From Clostridia bacterium (GTDB taxonomy: Bacteria > Bacillota > Clostridia > Peptostreptococcales > Acidaminobacteraceae), in the NCBI GenBank assembly GCA_018399635.1, contig JAGYOH010000013.1:1-64000 (forward strand): DNA of 64,000 nucleotides. Direction: 5' to 3'. This document shows, in pieces, positions 1-6,690 of this stretch. A program made the position numbers and the translations under genes. The notes beneath the pieces are model-generated. The model searched no databases. It was not told where the DNA came from and was given only the letters and a program-made list of their open reading frames with translations. Positions within the stretch are counted from its first letter, which is position 1; every line of letters begins with the position of its first letter.

Positions 1-44
1 TTCCAATCTGTGAAGTCGGTTTTTTTTTAATTTAAAAATTGCTT

Positions 45-74
45 CTGACACAGGGGCCGGTCTTGTGTTACAAT
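45..74 (+). promoter_or_regulatory. Sigma-A-like promoter for the gate-protein pair
   Basis: A -35 hexamer CTGACA (45-50) is followed after 18 bases by a -10 hexamer TACAAT (69-74), each 5 of 6 to consensus. Transcription would begin near 81, leaving a very short leader before the ATG at 90. A run of nine T at 20-28 may be the tail of a terminator whose stem lies left of the window. Confidence 0.45.
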
Positions 75-89
75 CTGAGTGGTGATGAC

Positions 90-509
90 ATGTTGAAAAT
101 GGCAACCTTGAAGCGGGGATTTCACAAGGGAATCATGACGGCCCTGGACATGGGCAAGATTCTGGTTCCGATCTATATTCTGGTGTCCTTGCTCAAGGAG
201 ACCCCCGTCATACCTGTGATTTCAGGCGCTCTGACGCCCCTCATGGGGCTTTTCGGCCTGCCCGGGGAGGCTTCCATCGCGATTGTTCTCGGCAATGTCA
301 TCAATATGTACGGGGCCCTGGGAGCCATGGCTTCCCTGGACCTGACGGCCAAGCAGATCACCATCATCGCGGTGATGCTCTCCTTTTCCCATTCTCTGAT
401 CGTGGAATCCACCATCATGAAAAAGGTGGGGGTCAGCGTCCTGATGATCATCGTCATTCGGGTCGGTCTTTCCGTGACTTCGGGCATCATACTCAACTGG
501 ATTCTTTAG
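90..509 (+). CDS. Nucleoside-recognition (Gate) domain membrane protein, first of a pair
   Basis: A 139-residue, very hydrophobic protein with several membrane segments and the glycine/asparagine-rich pattern of the nucleoside-recognition Gate family (SpmA/SpmB, YjiG/YjiH-like). Family members are thought to form small membrane pores or transporters, but the substrate is rarely known. ATG 90 is chosen because a GGTGA stretch lies just before it and the promoter at 45-74 leaves no room for the in-frame TTG at 39. The stop lies 9 bases before the next gene, whose product is of the same family, so the two probably form one heteromeric unit. The specific function is not known. Confidence 0.75.
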   Translation: MLKMATLKRGFHKGIMTALDMGKILVPIYILVSLLKETPVIPVISGALTPLMGLFGLPGEASIAIVLGNVINMYGALGAMASLDLTAKQITIIAVMLSFSHSLIVESTIMKKVGVSVLMIIVIRVGLSVTSGIILNWIL

Positions 510-518
510 GAGGTCGTC

Positions 519-953
519 ATGATTGTTGATGCGGTTCTGGGAGCCTTGAAATCCTATTTCAATATCGTCATCATCATTGTTCCGGTCCTGATGTTCATCG
601 AAATCGCCCGGGACCTCAACATCATCGCCTGGTCGGCCAGGCTCATGCATCCCGTCACCCGGCATCTCAAAATGGCGGATGAAGGGACGATTCTGGTGGC
701 CATCGGGATGATCTTCGGCCTGACCTACGGGGCCGGGGCCATTATCCAGAGTGCCAGGGACGGTCATCTCGACAAAAGGAGCATGATCCTGGTAGCGGTC
801 TTCGTTTCCACCTGCCATGCCCTCATCGAGGATACCTTCCTCTTTTCCGCCCTGGGAGCCGACATCGCCCTGGTGATGGGGGTCCGGTTCATGGTGGCCA
901 TGATTCTCACCACCTTCATGGGGATGCGGATTGCTCAAACCAAGCCGCTTTGA
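519..953 (+). CDS. Nucleoside-recognition (Gate) domain membrane protein, second of a pair
   Basis: A 144-residue membrane protein with about four hydrophobic segments, similar in style to the preceding gene and to YjiG/SpmB-like halves of Gate transporters. It contains a conserved-looking patch with the motif GLTYGAGAIIQSA near residues 67-79. AGGAGG at 508-513 gives a strong start at ATG 519. Co-transcription with the upstream gene is very likely because only nine bases separate them. The family is often adjacent to amino-acid or peptide metabolism genes; here the next unit is aromatic amino acid biosynthesis under its own promoter, so no functional link is claimed. Confidence 0.75.
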   Translation: MIVDAVLGALKSYFNIVIIIVPVLMFIEIARDLNIIAWSARLMHPVTRHLKMADEGTILVAIGMIFGLTYGAGAIIQSARDGHLDKRSMILVAVFVSTCHALIEDTFLFSALGADIALVMGVRFMVAMILTTFMGMRIAQTKPL

Positions 954-1006
954 GTTTCCCATATTATTTGAAGCCTTGAACGAAATTGCCCTTTTCAAGG
1001 GATTGT

Positions 1007-1028
1007 GTTCCCTGTCTTGACAGGGAAC
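1007..1028 (+). promoter_or_regulatory. Perfect 22-bp palindrome over the -35 box of the aro leader promoter
   Basis: Two 10-base arms, GTTCCCTGTC (1007-1016) and GACAGGGAAC (1019-1028), flank a TT centre. The TTGACA -35 element (1017-1022) lies inside it. The position suggests a repressor operator. It could also act as an RNA hairpin ending the upstream transcript, but no U-run follows it. Confidence 0.5.
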
Positions 1029-1045
1029 CGTAAAAAGAATAAACT
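1017..1045 (+). promoter_or_regulatory. Sigma-A-like promoter of the aromatic leader/aro operon
   Basis: A consensus TTGACA (1017-1022), a 17-base spacer and TAAACT (1040-1045, 4 of 6) place the transcript start near 1052, about 25 bases before the leader-peptide ATG. Confidence 0.65.
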
Positions 1046-1076
1046 GTTCCTAACTTAATGACAGGCGGTACGGATC

Positions 1077-1169
1077 ATGAAGAGGACTATGGAAGCGCAA
1101 AACCACATGGATTTCAACTATTTCTACGGCTGGGGCTATTACTTTTTTAGCGCCGGCGGTTTGAATTGA
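1077..1169 (+). CDS. Aromatic-rich leader peptide of the aro attenuator (30 aa)
   Basis: A short open frame starts at ATG 1077 after AGGCGG (1063-1068, 8-base spacing) and ends at TGA 1167-1169. Residues 13-24 read FNYFYGWGYYFF, so 9 of 12 are Phe, Tyr or Trp. This is the hallmark of a ribosome-sensing leader peptide like those of pheA and trp operons. The stop codon lies two bases before the antiterminator strand at 1172, so a ribosome that finishes the peptide would cover that strand, while one stalled on the aromatic codons (1113-1148) would leave it free. The peptide itself probably has no other role. It sits just upstream of two shikimate-pathway genes. Confidence 0.85.
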   Translation: MKRTMEAQNHMDFNYFYGWGYYFFSAGGLN

Positions 1170-1171
1170 AA

Positions 1172-1286
1172 AAATCCCTTCCAATGTCCGAGAGTGATTG
1201 AGTGGATCAAGGTCATTGAACAGTCCTCAAGGTGAGGACATTGAAAAGCAGTCTGAAGGGATTTCCGAGGGAAATCCCTTTTTTTT
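1172..1286 (+). promoter_or_regulatory. Ribosome-mediated transcription attenuator (antiterminator/terminator)
   Basis: The terminator is an 11-bp perfect stem (1256-1266 with 1270-1280, loop GAG) followed by eight T (1279-1286). The sequence AAATCCCTT occurs both as the terminator 3' arm (1272-1280) and upstream at 1172-1180, so the upstream copy can pair with AAGGGATTT (1256-1264) and block the terminator. Next to it, CAATGTCC (1182-1189) can pair with GGACATTG (1236-1243), which extends the antiterminator. A competing 7-bp hairpin (1223-1229 with 1233-1239) would free the terminator. These strands are arranged as required for control by the aromatic leader peptide at 1077-1169: aromatic starvation favours read-through and sufficiency favours termination. 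Confidence 0.85.
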
Positions 1287-1327
1287 ATGCTTTTTAGAAA
1301 CGACGGAGAAAAACAAGGAGGATTACG

Positions 1328-2203
1328 ATGCCCAGACTAGAGATGCTCAGAAGAAAGGTCGATGATGTCGATCAAAAGATGGCGGCGCTGCTGGAACAAA
1401 GACTGAAACTCGTGCTTGAAATCATGGAAGAGAAGAAACACCAGCGTCTTCCGATTTTCAGCAAGGACCGGGAGGCCGAGGTGATTGAAAGGGTGGGCAA
1501 TCACGTCCGCAATCCCCTTTTGAAGGAGGAAGTCCGGTTCATCCACCAGTACGTGGTACAAAGCTGTCGCAGAATCCAGTCCCGCAGGCTTTTCCCCTAC
1601 CACATCACCCTGGTGGGGTTCATGGGAAGCGGCAAGACCACCGTGGGGGTGGAACTGTCCAAACTTCTGGCCATGGAACAGATTGACGTGGACCATGTCA
1701 TCGAGGACCGGACCAAGATGCGCATCAGTGAAATATTCGAACATTTCGGTGAGAAGACCTTCAGGAAAATGGAAAGCGACGTGGTGGAGGAGCTTTCCAA
1801 GCGGCACAACGTCATCATCTTCTGCAGTGGCGGCGGGGTGGTGCTCAATGAAAGCAATGTGGAGCACATCAAGCGCACCGGCGTGGTGGTCTGGCTCAAG
1901 GCCTCTGCTGAAGAGATTTTCCGCAGAATCAAGGACGACGACAGCCGTCCCTTGCTCAAGGATGACATGACGGTGGAAAAAATCGCCGCAATGCTGAAGG
2001 ACAGACGCCACCTCTACGAGGGGGCGGCGGACCTCGTCATCGATACCGACGGCAAAACCGTCGAAGCCGTGAGCTGTGAAATCGTGGAAAGACTCATGGA
2101 GAAGGAATTCGACCGAAGGGTGGATGACAAGGACATCGAGGCCGTTGACCTGGTTCCCAGAATCATGAAGTCCATGGATTCGGCGAGCGAATCCTACAAA
2201 TAA
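1328..2203 (+). CDS. Chorismate mutase (AroQ class)–shikimate kinase fusion
   Basis: A two-domain enzyme of 291 residues. Residues 1-88 form an all-helical AroQ-type chorismate mutase domain. Residues 92-270 are shikimate kinase: Walker A GFMGSGKTT (97-105), the substrate-binding acidic pair D120/D122, SGGG (167-170) and the lid motif RPLL (207-210). The kinase makes shikimate-3-phosphate. The mutase converts chorismate to prephenate at the Phe/Tyr branch. AAGGAGG at 1315-1321 sets the start. A terminal tail of about 30 residues is of no known type. The gene lies directly behind the aromatic attenuator and is followed after a few bases by dehydroquinase, so the pair is probably one biosynthetic operon controlled by aromatic amino acid supply. 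Confidence 0.9.
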   Translation: MPRLEMLRRKVDDVDQKMAALLEQRLKLVLEIMEEKKHQRLPIFSKDREAEVIERVGNHVRNPLLKEEVRFIHQYVVQSCRRIQSRRLFPYHITLVGFMGSGKTTVGVELSKLLAMEQIDVDHVIEDRTKMRISEIFEHFGEKTFRKMESDVVEELSKRHNVIIFCSGGGVVLNESNVEHIKRTGVVVWLKASAEEIFRRIKDDDSRPLLKDDMTVEKIAAMLKDRRHLYEGAADLVIDTDGKTVEAVSCEIVERLMEKEFDRRVDDKDIEAVDLVPRIMKSMDSASESYK

Positions 2204-2215
2204 GGGGGAATGTCA

Positions 2216-2986
2216 GTGAGCCGGCATGTTCAAATCGGAAAAGTCACTCTGGGAGAGGGATGCCCGAAAATCTGTGTACCCCTGGTGGGGAAGGACCATG
2301 AAACCCTGATGCGGGAAGCCGCCATCATCACCACACTGCCTGCGGATCTGGTGGAATGGCGGGTGGATTTCTTCGATGGGGTCTCGGATGAAACCCAGGT
2401 CCTTGACACCTTGAAGGGCATCAAAGGAATCCTCAAAGATCTGCCCATGATCTTCACCTTCAGAACCCTGTCCGAGGGGGGAGTGAGACCCTTTTCACCG
2501 GCGGCCTATGAAAGTCTTTTAAGGACGGTCATTGAAGCCGGTGAAATCGAGGCGGTGGATCTCGAACTCTTCGCGGAGGCCGTGAGCAAATCCAGTCTGG
2601 TGACCCTGGCCCGGAAAAAAGAAGTCAAGGTGGTCATGTCAAGTCACGACTTTCACAAGACACCTTCGATGGATGAGATCGTCAGCCGCCTCCTGAGAGC
2701 AAGGGAGGAGGGGGCCGATATTCCTAAAATCGCCGTCATGCCCGGGAACGCCAGGGATGTGGGGATTCTTCTGGAGGCCACCAGAATCGTCAAGGAGGAT
2801 CATGGTGTCGGCCCCCTCATCACCATGGCCATGGGCGGTTTGGGCCTTGTGACCCGGCTTTCCGGGGAAATTTTCGGATCAAGTCTGACCTTCGGAGCGG
2901 CCAGGGAAGTATCCGCTCCAGGACAGATCGATGCGGTGACACTCAAAAAAATCATCGCTTTGGTCCATGACAGCTTTGAAGAATAA
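2216..2986 (+). CDS. aroD: Type I 3-dehydroquinate dehydratase
   Basis: This enzyme dehydrates 3-dehydroquinate to 3-dehydroshikimate through a lysine Schiff base. At 256 residues it matches the usual AroD length. The catalytic pair H144 (in SSHDFHK) and K171 (in IPKIAVMP) sits within one residue of the E. coli numbering, and substrate-binding residues E47, R49 and R83 are present. The start is taken as GTG 2216 because the AGGGGG Shine-Dalgarno at 2203-2208 is seven bases away from it; it would touch the ATG at 2210. The gene is the second of the attenuator-controlled unit. A catabolic use in quinate breakdown is possible given the downstream cluster, but the leader control points to biosynthesis. 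Confidence 0.92.
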   Translation: MSRHVQIGKVTLGEGCPKICVPLVGKDHETLMREAAIITTLPADLVEWRVDFFDGVSDETQVLDTLKGIKGILKDLPMIFTFRTLSEGGVRPFSPAAYESLLRTVIEAGEIEAVDLELFAEAVSKSSLVTLARKKEVKVVMSSHDFHKTPSMDEIVSRLLRAREEGADIPKIAVMPGNARDVGILLEATRIVKEDHGVGPLITMAMGGLGLVTRLSGEIFGSSLTFGAAREVSAPGQIDAVTLKKIIALVHDSFEE

Positions 2987-3034
2987 CATTTTATAAATTT
3001 TGTTGAGGTTGGCATCACAGGCCTCAGGCAGTCG

Positions 3035-3064
3035 ATCCCGGGTTCGAAATGATGAATCCGGGAT
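3035..3064 (+). terminator. Stem-loop after aroD (terminator-like, no U-run)
   Basis: An 11-bp stem with one G-U pair (3035-3045 with 3054-3064) closes an 8-base loop. Only TTCTTGT follows, so termination would be weak. It separates aroD from the promoter of the catabolic cluster. Confidence 0.45.
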
Positions 3065-3096
3065 TCTTGTAGGATGAAAAATTCCTTGAATACTTA

Positions 3097-3125
3097 TTGA
3101 CAAGTCTCCTGAAGGATGATATTTT
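3097..3125 (+). promoter_or_regulatory. Promoter of the catabolic cluster
   Basis: A consensus TTGACA (3097-3102), 17-base spacer and TATTTT (3120-3125) predict a start near 3132, followed by a leader of about 70 bases to the TTG start at 3201. Confidence 0.55.
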
Positions 3126-3152
3126 GAAGACAGTTCCAATCTGTGTTATCAA

Positions 3153-3169
3153 GTTCCATCAGACGGAAC
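3153..3169 (+). promoter_or_regulatory. Candidate operator: GTTCC-N7-GGAAC inverted repeat
   Basis: A perfect 5-base inverted repeat (3153-3157, 3165-3169) lies about 20-35 bases downstream of the predicted transcript start, a fitting place for a roadblock-type repressor such as the IclR protein encoded at the end of the cluster. The link to that regulator is inference. Confidence 0.3.
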
Positions 3170-3200
3170 AAAGCCGAATCACCTTAGGAGGAGATCTAAA

Positions 3201-4022
3201 TTGTCCAGAAAGTACTCGTTGGCCCATTTGACCGTACTGCAAGTCCCCCCACCAGAAATGATCTATATCGCTTCCATGGCCGGTTACGATTATGTGAGCC
3301 TGAGAACGATTTACATGGGTTTGCCGGGTGAACCCAACTACGAACTGTCTAAAAACAAAGAGATGCTCAAACAAACCAGAAGAGCCCTTTCAGACACCGG
3401 CCTCAAGCTTCTGGACATCGAACTGGCCAGGGTCTTCGACGGCATGGACCCCAGGGCCTTTGAACCGGCCATGGCGGTGGCCGCCGAACTGGGAGGCAGG
3501 CATGTCCTGAGCAGTATCTGGACTGACAATCGGGATTATTATCTGGAAAAATTCGCTCAGATCTGCGACCTGGCCAAGGGTTACGGCCTCACCGTCGATC
3601 TTGAATTCGTTCCCATTGCCGGCGTCAAGGATCTCAAGGGAACCATCGACGTGCTTGAAACCGTGAACCGGGACAATGCCGGTATCATGATCGACACCCA
3701 TCATTTTCAGCGCTCTGGTGAAAATCCCGAGGAACTGAAAAAACTGCCGCGGTCCTGGTTCAATTTCGCCCATCTCTGCGATGCCCCGGGACCCATCCCC
3801 ACCGATAACGAGGAGATGACCCGGATACTCAGGGAGGCCCGTGAATATGTGGGTGAGGGAGGCATCAATGTCGCTGAAATACTCGGTGCCATGCCGAGGG
3901 AGATCAATTACTCCATTGAGCTGCCCAATCTTGAAAAGGTCAGGGAGCTCGGTTATGCCGAACATGCCAGAAGATGTCTTGTCACAGCAAAGGCCTATAT
4001 GGATCAGCACCTGCCACTATAA
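3201..4022 (+). CDS. Sugar phosphate isomerase/epimerase-like TIM-barrel protein
   Basis: A 273-residue member of the xylose-isomerase-like TIM-barrel superfamily (IolE, IolI, QuiC/AsbF relatives). Likely divalent-metal ligands fall in the usual order: E135 (in DLEFVP), D165/H168 (in IDTHHF), H191 (in FAHLCDAP) and E240 (in SIELPN). Such proteins isomerise or dehydrate polyhydroxy keto compounds. The start is TTG 3201, nine bases after AGGAGG (3186-3191). It is the first gene of a cluster with acylating aldehyde dehydrogenase, Gfo/Idh/MocA dehydrogenase, ThDP enzyme and TRAP transporter. The nearby aroD and aroE-like genes leave 3-dehydroshikimate dehydratase-type activity open, but nothing in the sequence decides the substrate. 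Confidence 0.8.
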   Translation: MSRKYSLAHLTVLQVPPPEMIYIASMAGYDYVSLRTIYMGLPGEPNYELSKNKEMLKQTRRALSDTGLKLLDIELARVFDGMDPRAFEPAMAVAAELGGRHVLSSIWTDNRDYYLEKFAQICDLAKGYGLTVDLEFVPIAGVKDLKGTIDVLETVNRDNAGIMIDTHHFQRSGENPEELKKLPRSWFNFAHLCDAPGPIPTDNEEMTRILREAREYVGEGGINVAEILGAMPREINYSIELPNLEKVRELGYAEHARRCLVTAKAYMDQHLPL

Positions 4023-4072
4023 AAACATTGGTGAAGCGGTCGTATTCATCAATCGATGAGGAGGAAAATGAG

Positions 4073-5494
4073 ATGAGTGAAGTCAAAGAGAAAGCCTTGA
4101 CCCCGGAACAGAGAGCAGAACTCGATGAAGCCTTTGCCAGGGCCAGGAAGGCCATGAAGGAGATCGAGAATCACACCCAGGAAGAGGTGGATCATCTGAT
4201 CAGGGCGGTCGCCTGGTCCGTGGCCCACAAGCAGGCCTTTGAAAAACTGGCGGTCATGGGGGTCGAGGAAAGCGGACTCGGCGATCCCGTGGGCCGGGTG
4301 AACAAGCGATTCAAGATCAAGGGAATCCTCAGGGATGCCTTGAGACAAAAGAGTGTCGGTATCATTGAAGAAATTCCGGAAAAGGGCATCGTGAAGTACG
4401 GCAAGCCCGTGGGAATCATCGGTTCCATCGTTCCCACCACCAACCCGGAACTGACCCCGCCCGGCACGGCCATCTACGGCATCAAGGCCAGGAACGCCAT
4501 CATTTTTTCACCACATCCCCGTTCGAAAAAAACCACCTTCGAGACCGTCAGACTGATGAGGGAGGCTTTGAAAAAGCAAGGCGCCCCTGAGGACCTCCTC
4601 ATCTGTCTGCAGAATGTCAACATCCCCATGACCAAGGCCCTGATGGCGGAGTGTGATCTGGTTCTGGCCACCGGAGGCCCGGCAATGGTAGCCTCCGCCT
4701 ACAGTTCGGGGACTCCAGCCTATGGAGTGGGGGCAGGGAATTCCACCATGATCATCGACGAAACGGCGGATGTCGAAGAGGCGGCCATGAACACCCGGAT
4801 GAGCAAAACCTCAGATTTCGGGTCCGGCTGCTCGGCCGACGGCAATCTGATCATCGAGGACACCGTCTATGACGCCATGCTGGTCCAACTTCAGAAGGAG
4901 GGGGGCTACCTGGCTTCTGAAGAAGAGAAGGAAATGCTCAAAAAAGTGATGTGGGACGAGGAAGGGCATCGACTTCCGGACACCGTGGCCCAGGCCGCAC
5001 CGACCCTGGCCAGACTTGCCGGCTTTGAGATTCCCGAGGACCGGAAATTCATCATCGTCGTCGGGGACGGCATCGGCAAGGAGCATTTCTTCTCGAGTGA
5101 AAAACTCACCACCCTCCTGGCGGTCTACCGCTACAAGGGCTTTGAGAAGGCCCTCGACATGATGAGAGGCATTTACGAAGTCAAGGGCAAGGGCCACTCC
5201 TGCGGCATCTATTCCTTCAATGACGACCATATCCATCGACTGGCCCTGGCGGCGCCGGTGAGCCGGATCATGGTGAGACAGCCCCAGTCCAAGGCCAACG
5301 CCGGATCCTTTACCAACGGCATGCCCATGACCTCGAGCCTGGGCTGCGGGACCTGGGGGGGCAATATCGTCTCCGAAAATGTCAACCTCAAACACTACAT
5401 GAACGTTACCTGGGTGGCCAAGCCGATTCCCGAGGACAAGCCATCGGATGAAGAACTCTTTGGTGAATTCTACGATCCAACATTGGATCAATAA
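4073..5494 (+). CDS. CoA-acylating aldehyde dehydrogenase (EutE/PduP/SauS-like)
   Basis: A 473-residue aldehyde dehydrogenase of the acylating branch, which converts an aldehyde, CoA and NAD(P)+ to acyl-CoA or the reverse. The catalytic cysteine is C253 in DFGSGCSADG. The GSIVPTTNP segment (about 117-125) is typical of the EutE/AdhE-type nucleotide fold, and overall the protein most resembles the sulfoacetaldehyde dehydrogenase (SauS) subgroup. The start at ATG 4073 follows GAGGAGG (4058-4064); longer upstream frames overlap the previous gene. In this operon it would take the aldehyde released by the ThDP enzyme two genes downstream. The sulfonate substrate of SauS is not established here. 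Confidence 0.85.
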   Translation: MSEVKEKALTPEQRAELDEAFARARKAMKEIENHTQEEVDHLIRAVAWSVAHKQAFEKLAVMGVEESGLGDPVGRVNKRFKIKGILRDALRQKSVGIIEEIPEKGIVKYGKPVGIIGSIVPTTNPELTPPGTAIYGIKARNAIIFSPHPRSKKTTFETVRLMREALKKQGAPEDLLICLQNVNIPMTKALMAECDLVLATGGPAMVASAYSSGTPAYGVGAGNSTMIIDETADVEEAAMNTRMSKTSDFGSGCSADGNLIIEDTVYDAMLVQLQKEGGYLASEEEKEMLKKVMWDEEGHRLPDTVAQAAPTLARLAGFEIPEDRKFIIVVGDGIGKEHFFSSEKLTTLLAVYRYKGFEKALDMMRGIYEVKGKGHSCGIYSFNDDHIHRLALAAPVSRIMVRQPQSKANAGSFTNGMPMTSSLGCGTWGGNIVSENVNLKHYMNVTWVAKPIPEDKPSDEELFGEFYDPTLDQ

Positions 5495-5505
5495 GGGGTG
5501 AAATC

Positions 5506-6681
5506 ATGAAGTCAGTGGTGGTTGTGGGGATGGCGGGAGCAGGATACGCCGCCACCCTCCACGGAAACGGGTACCGCAGAGTCAGCGGCATCGAGGTGAG
5601 ACTCAAGACCGTGGTGGACCTTGATATTCAAAAGGCACGGAGAGTTGCCGAGACCTATGGCTTTGAAATGGCGACGGATAGTTTTGAAGAAATGTTGATG
5701 GACGAGGAAATCGATGTCATTGACATCGTCACCCCCCCGGCCCTGCACGAAGAAATGATTATCAGAGCATTTGCGGCAGGCAAGCACGTAATTTGTGAAA
5801 AACCCTTGAGCGGTTACTTCGGGACGCCAGAGGACGTGAAACCTATCGGCATCAAGGTTCCGAAAAGAAAGATGTACGAGGCGGTTCTGGAATCCATGGA
5901 TCGAATCGAGGCGGCCCTTGAAAAAGCACCAGGCCGATTCTTGTATGCCGAGAACTATGTCTACAGCACTCCTCTAGAGAAGTCCGCTCAACTGCTCCGG
6001 GCGAAGAAATCCCGCATTCTTTTCGCAAAGGGAGAGGAGAGTCTGAAGGGATCGAGTTCCCCCGTCGCCGGCAGATGGGACATGACAGGAGGTGGAAGCA
6101 TGATTCGACTCGGCGTCCATCCGTTATCGGGAATCATCTGGCTCAAGCAGCAAGAAGCCAGGGCACTTGGAAGAAGCATCCGGGTAGAGAGCGTGATGGC
6201 TGATACGGGGGTCGTCACCGCAAATCTTGACGATTACGAGAAACGACACATCAGCGCTGAACCGGAGGATGTCGAGGACATCGGCACCCTGACTCTGACT
6301 TTTACAGATGGATCCAAGGCCCTCATCATTGCTTCGGATCTCTGCCTTGGGGGAACCAAGAACGAAATCGAACTGTATTGCAATGACACCAACCATGTCT
6401 GTCACATCACGCCAACTGACCTGCTGAGCACTTATTATCTGGATGAAGAAGGGATGGAAGAGCTGGTTCTGGCAGAAATGCTACCTTCGAAACTCGGCTG
6501 GAACAAGGCTTTTGTCTCTGACGAAATCATCAGAGGCTACACAGCCCAGATGCAGGATTTTATGGAGAGCATCGCCCATGACCGGGAACCGAAGTCCGGT
6601 TTCAATCTGGCCAGGGAGACACTGAAAACCATCTACGCCGGCTACTGGTCGGCTGAAGAGGGACAAAGAATCAATCTATAG
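5506..6681 (+). CDS. Gfo/Idh/MocA family NAD(P)-dependent oxidoreductase
   Basis: A 391-residue two-domain dehydrogenase. The N-terminal Rossmann fold starts with GMAGAG (8-13) and ends with the family signature CEKP (97-100), whose K99 contacts substrate. The C-terminal alpha/beta domain contains the GGGSMIRLGVHPLSG segment with the likely catalytic histidine. Relatives oxidise inositols, hexoses and amino-sugars at a ring or chain hydroxyl. It lies 11 bases after the aldehyde dehydrogenase and 9 before the ThDP enzyme, so it is surely co-transcribed. Codon choice looks somewhat less GC-biased than in its neighbours, possibly a separate origin. A role as the first oxidation step in the pathway is inferred. 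Confidence 0.85.
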   Translation: MKSVVVVGMAGAGYAATLHGNGYRRVSGIEVRLKTVVDLDIQKARRVAETYGFEMATDSFEEMLMDEEIDVIDIVTPPALHEEMIIRAFAAGKHVICEKPLSGYFGTPEDVKPIGIKVPKRKMYEAVLESMDRIEAALEKAPGRFLYAENYVYSTPLEKSAQLLRAKKSRILFAKGEESLKGSSSPVAGRWDMTGGGSMIRLGVHPLSGIIWLKQQEARALGRSIRVESVMADTGVVTANLDDYEKRHISAEPEDVEDIGTLTLTFTDGSKALIIASDLCLGGTKNEIELYCNDTNHVCHITPTDLLSTYYLDEEGMEELVLAEMLPSKLGWNKAFVSDEIIRGYTAQMQDFMESIAHDREPKSGFNLARETLKTIYAGYWSAEEGQRINL

Positions 6682-6690
6682 GAGGCGGCT

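Noticed and set aside
222-998. A 258-codon minus-strand frame over the gate-protein genes
   Set aside because: The translation is His/Asp/Gly-rich with no fold; the plus strand has two membrane proteins with good ribosome sites.
3035-3064. A GGTTCGAAAT-containing stem that resembles a tRNA T-arm
   Set aside because: No acceptor, D or anticodon arms can be built around it; it is a simple stem-loop.
3134-3145. The 12-mer TTCCAATCTGTG also occurs at positions 1-12
   Set aside because: Two copies with different surroundings are not enough to claim a repeat family or shared operator; the left copy is cut off from its context by the window edge.
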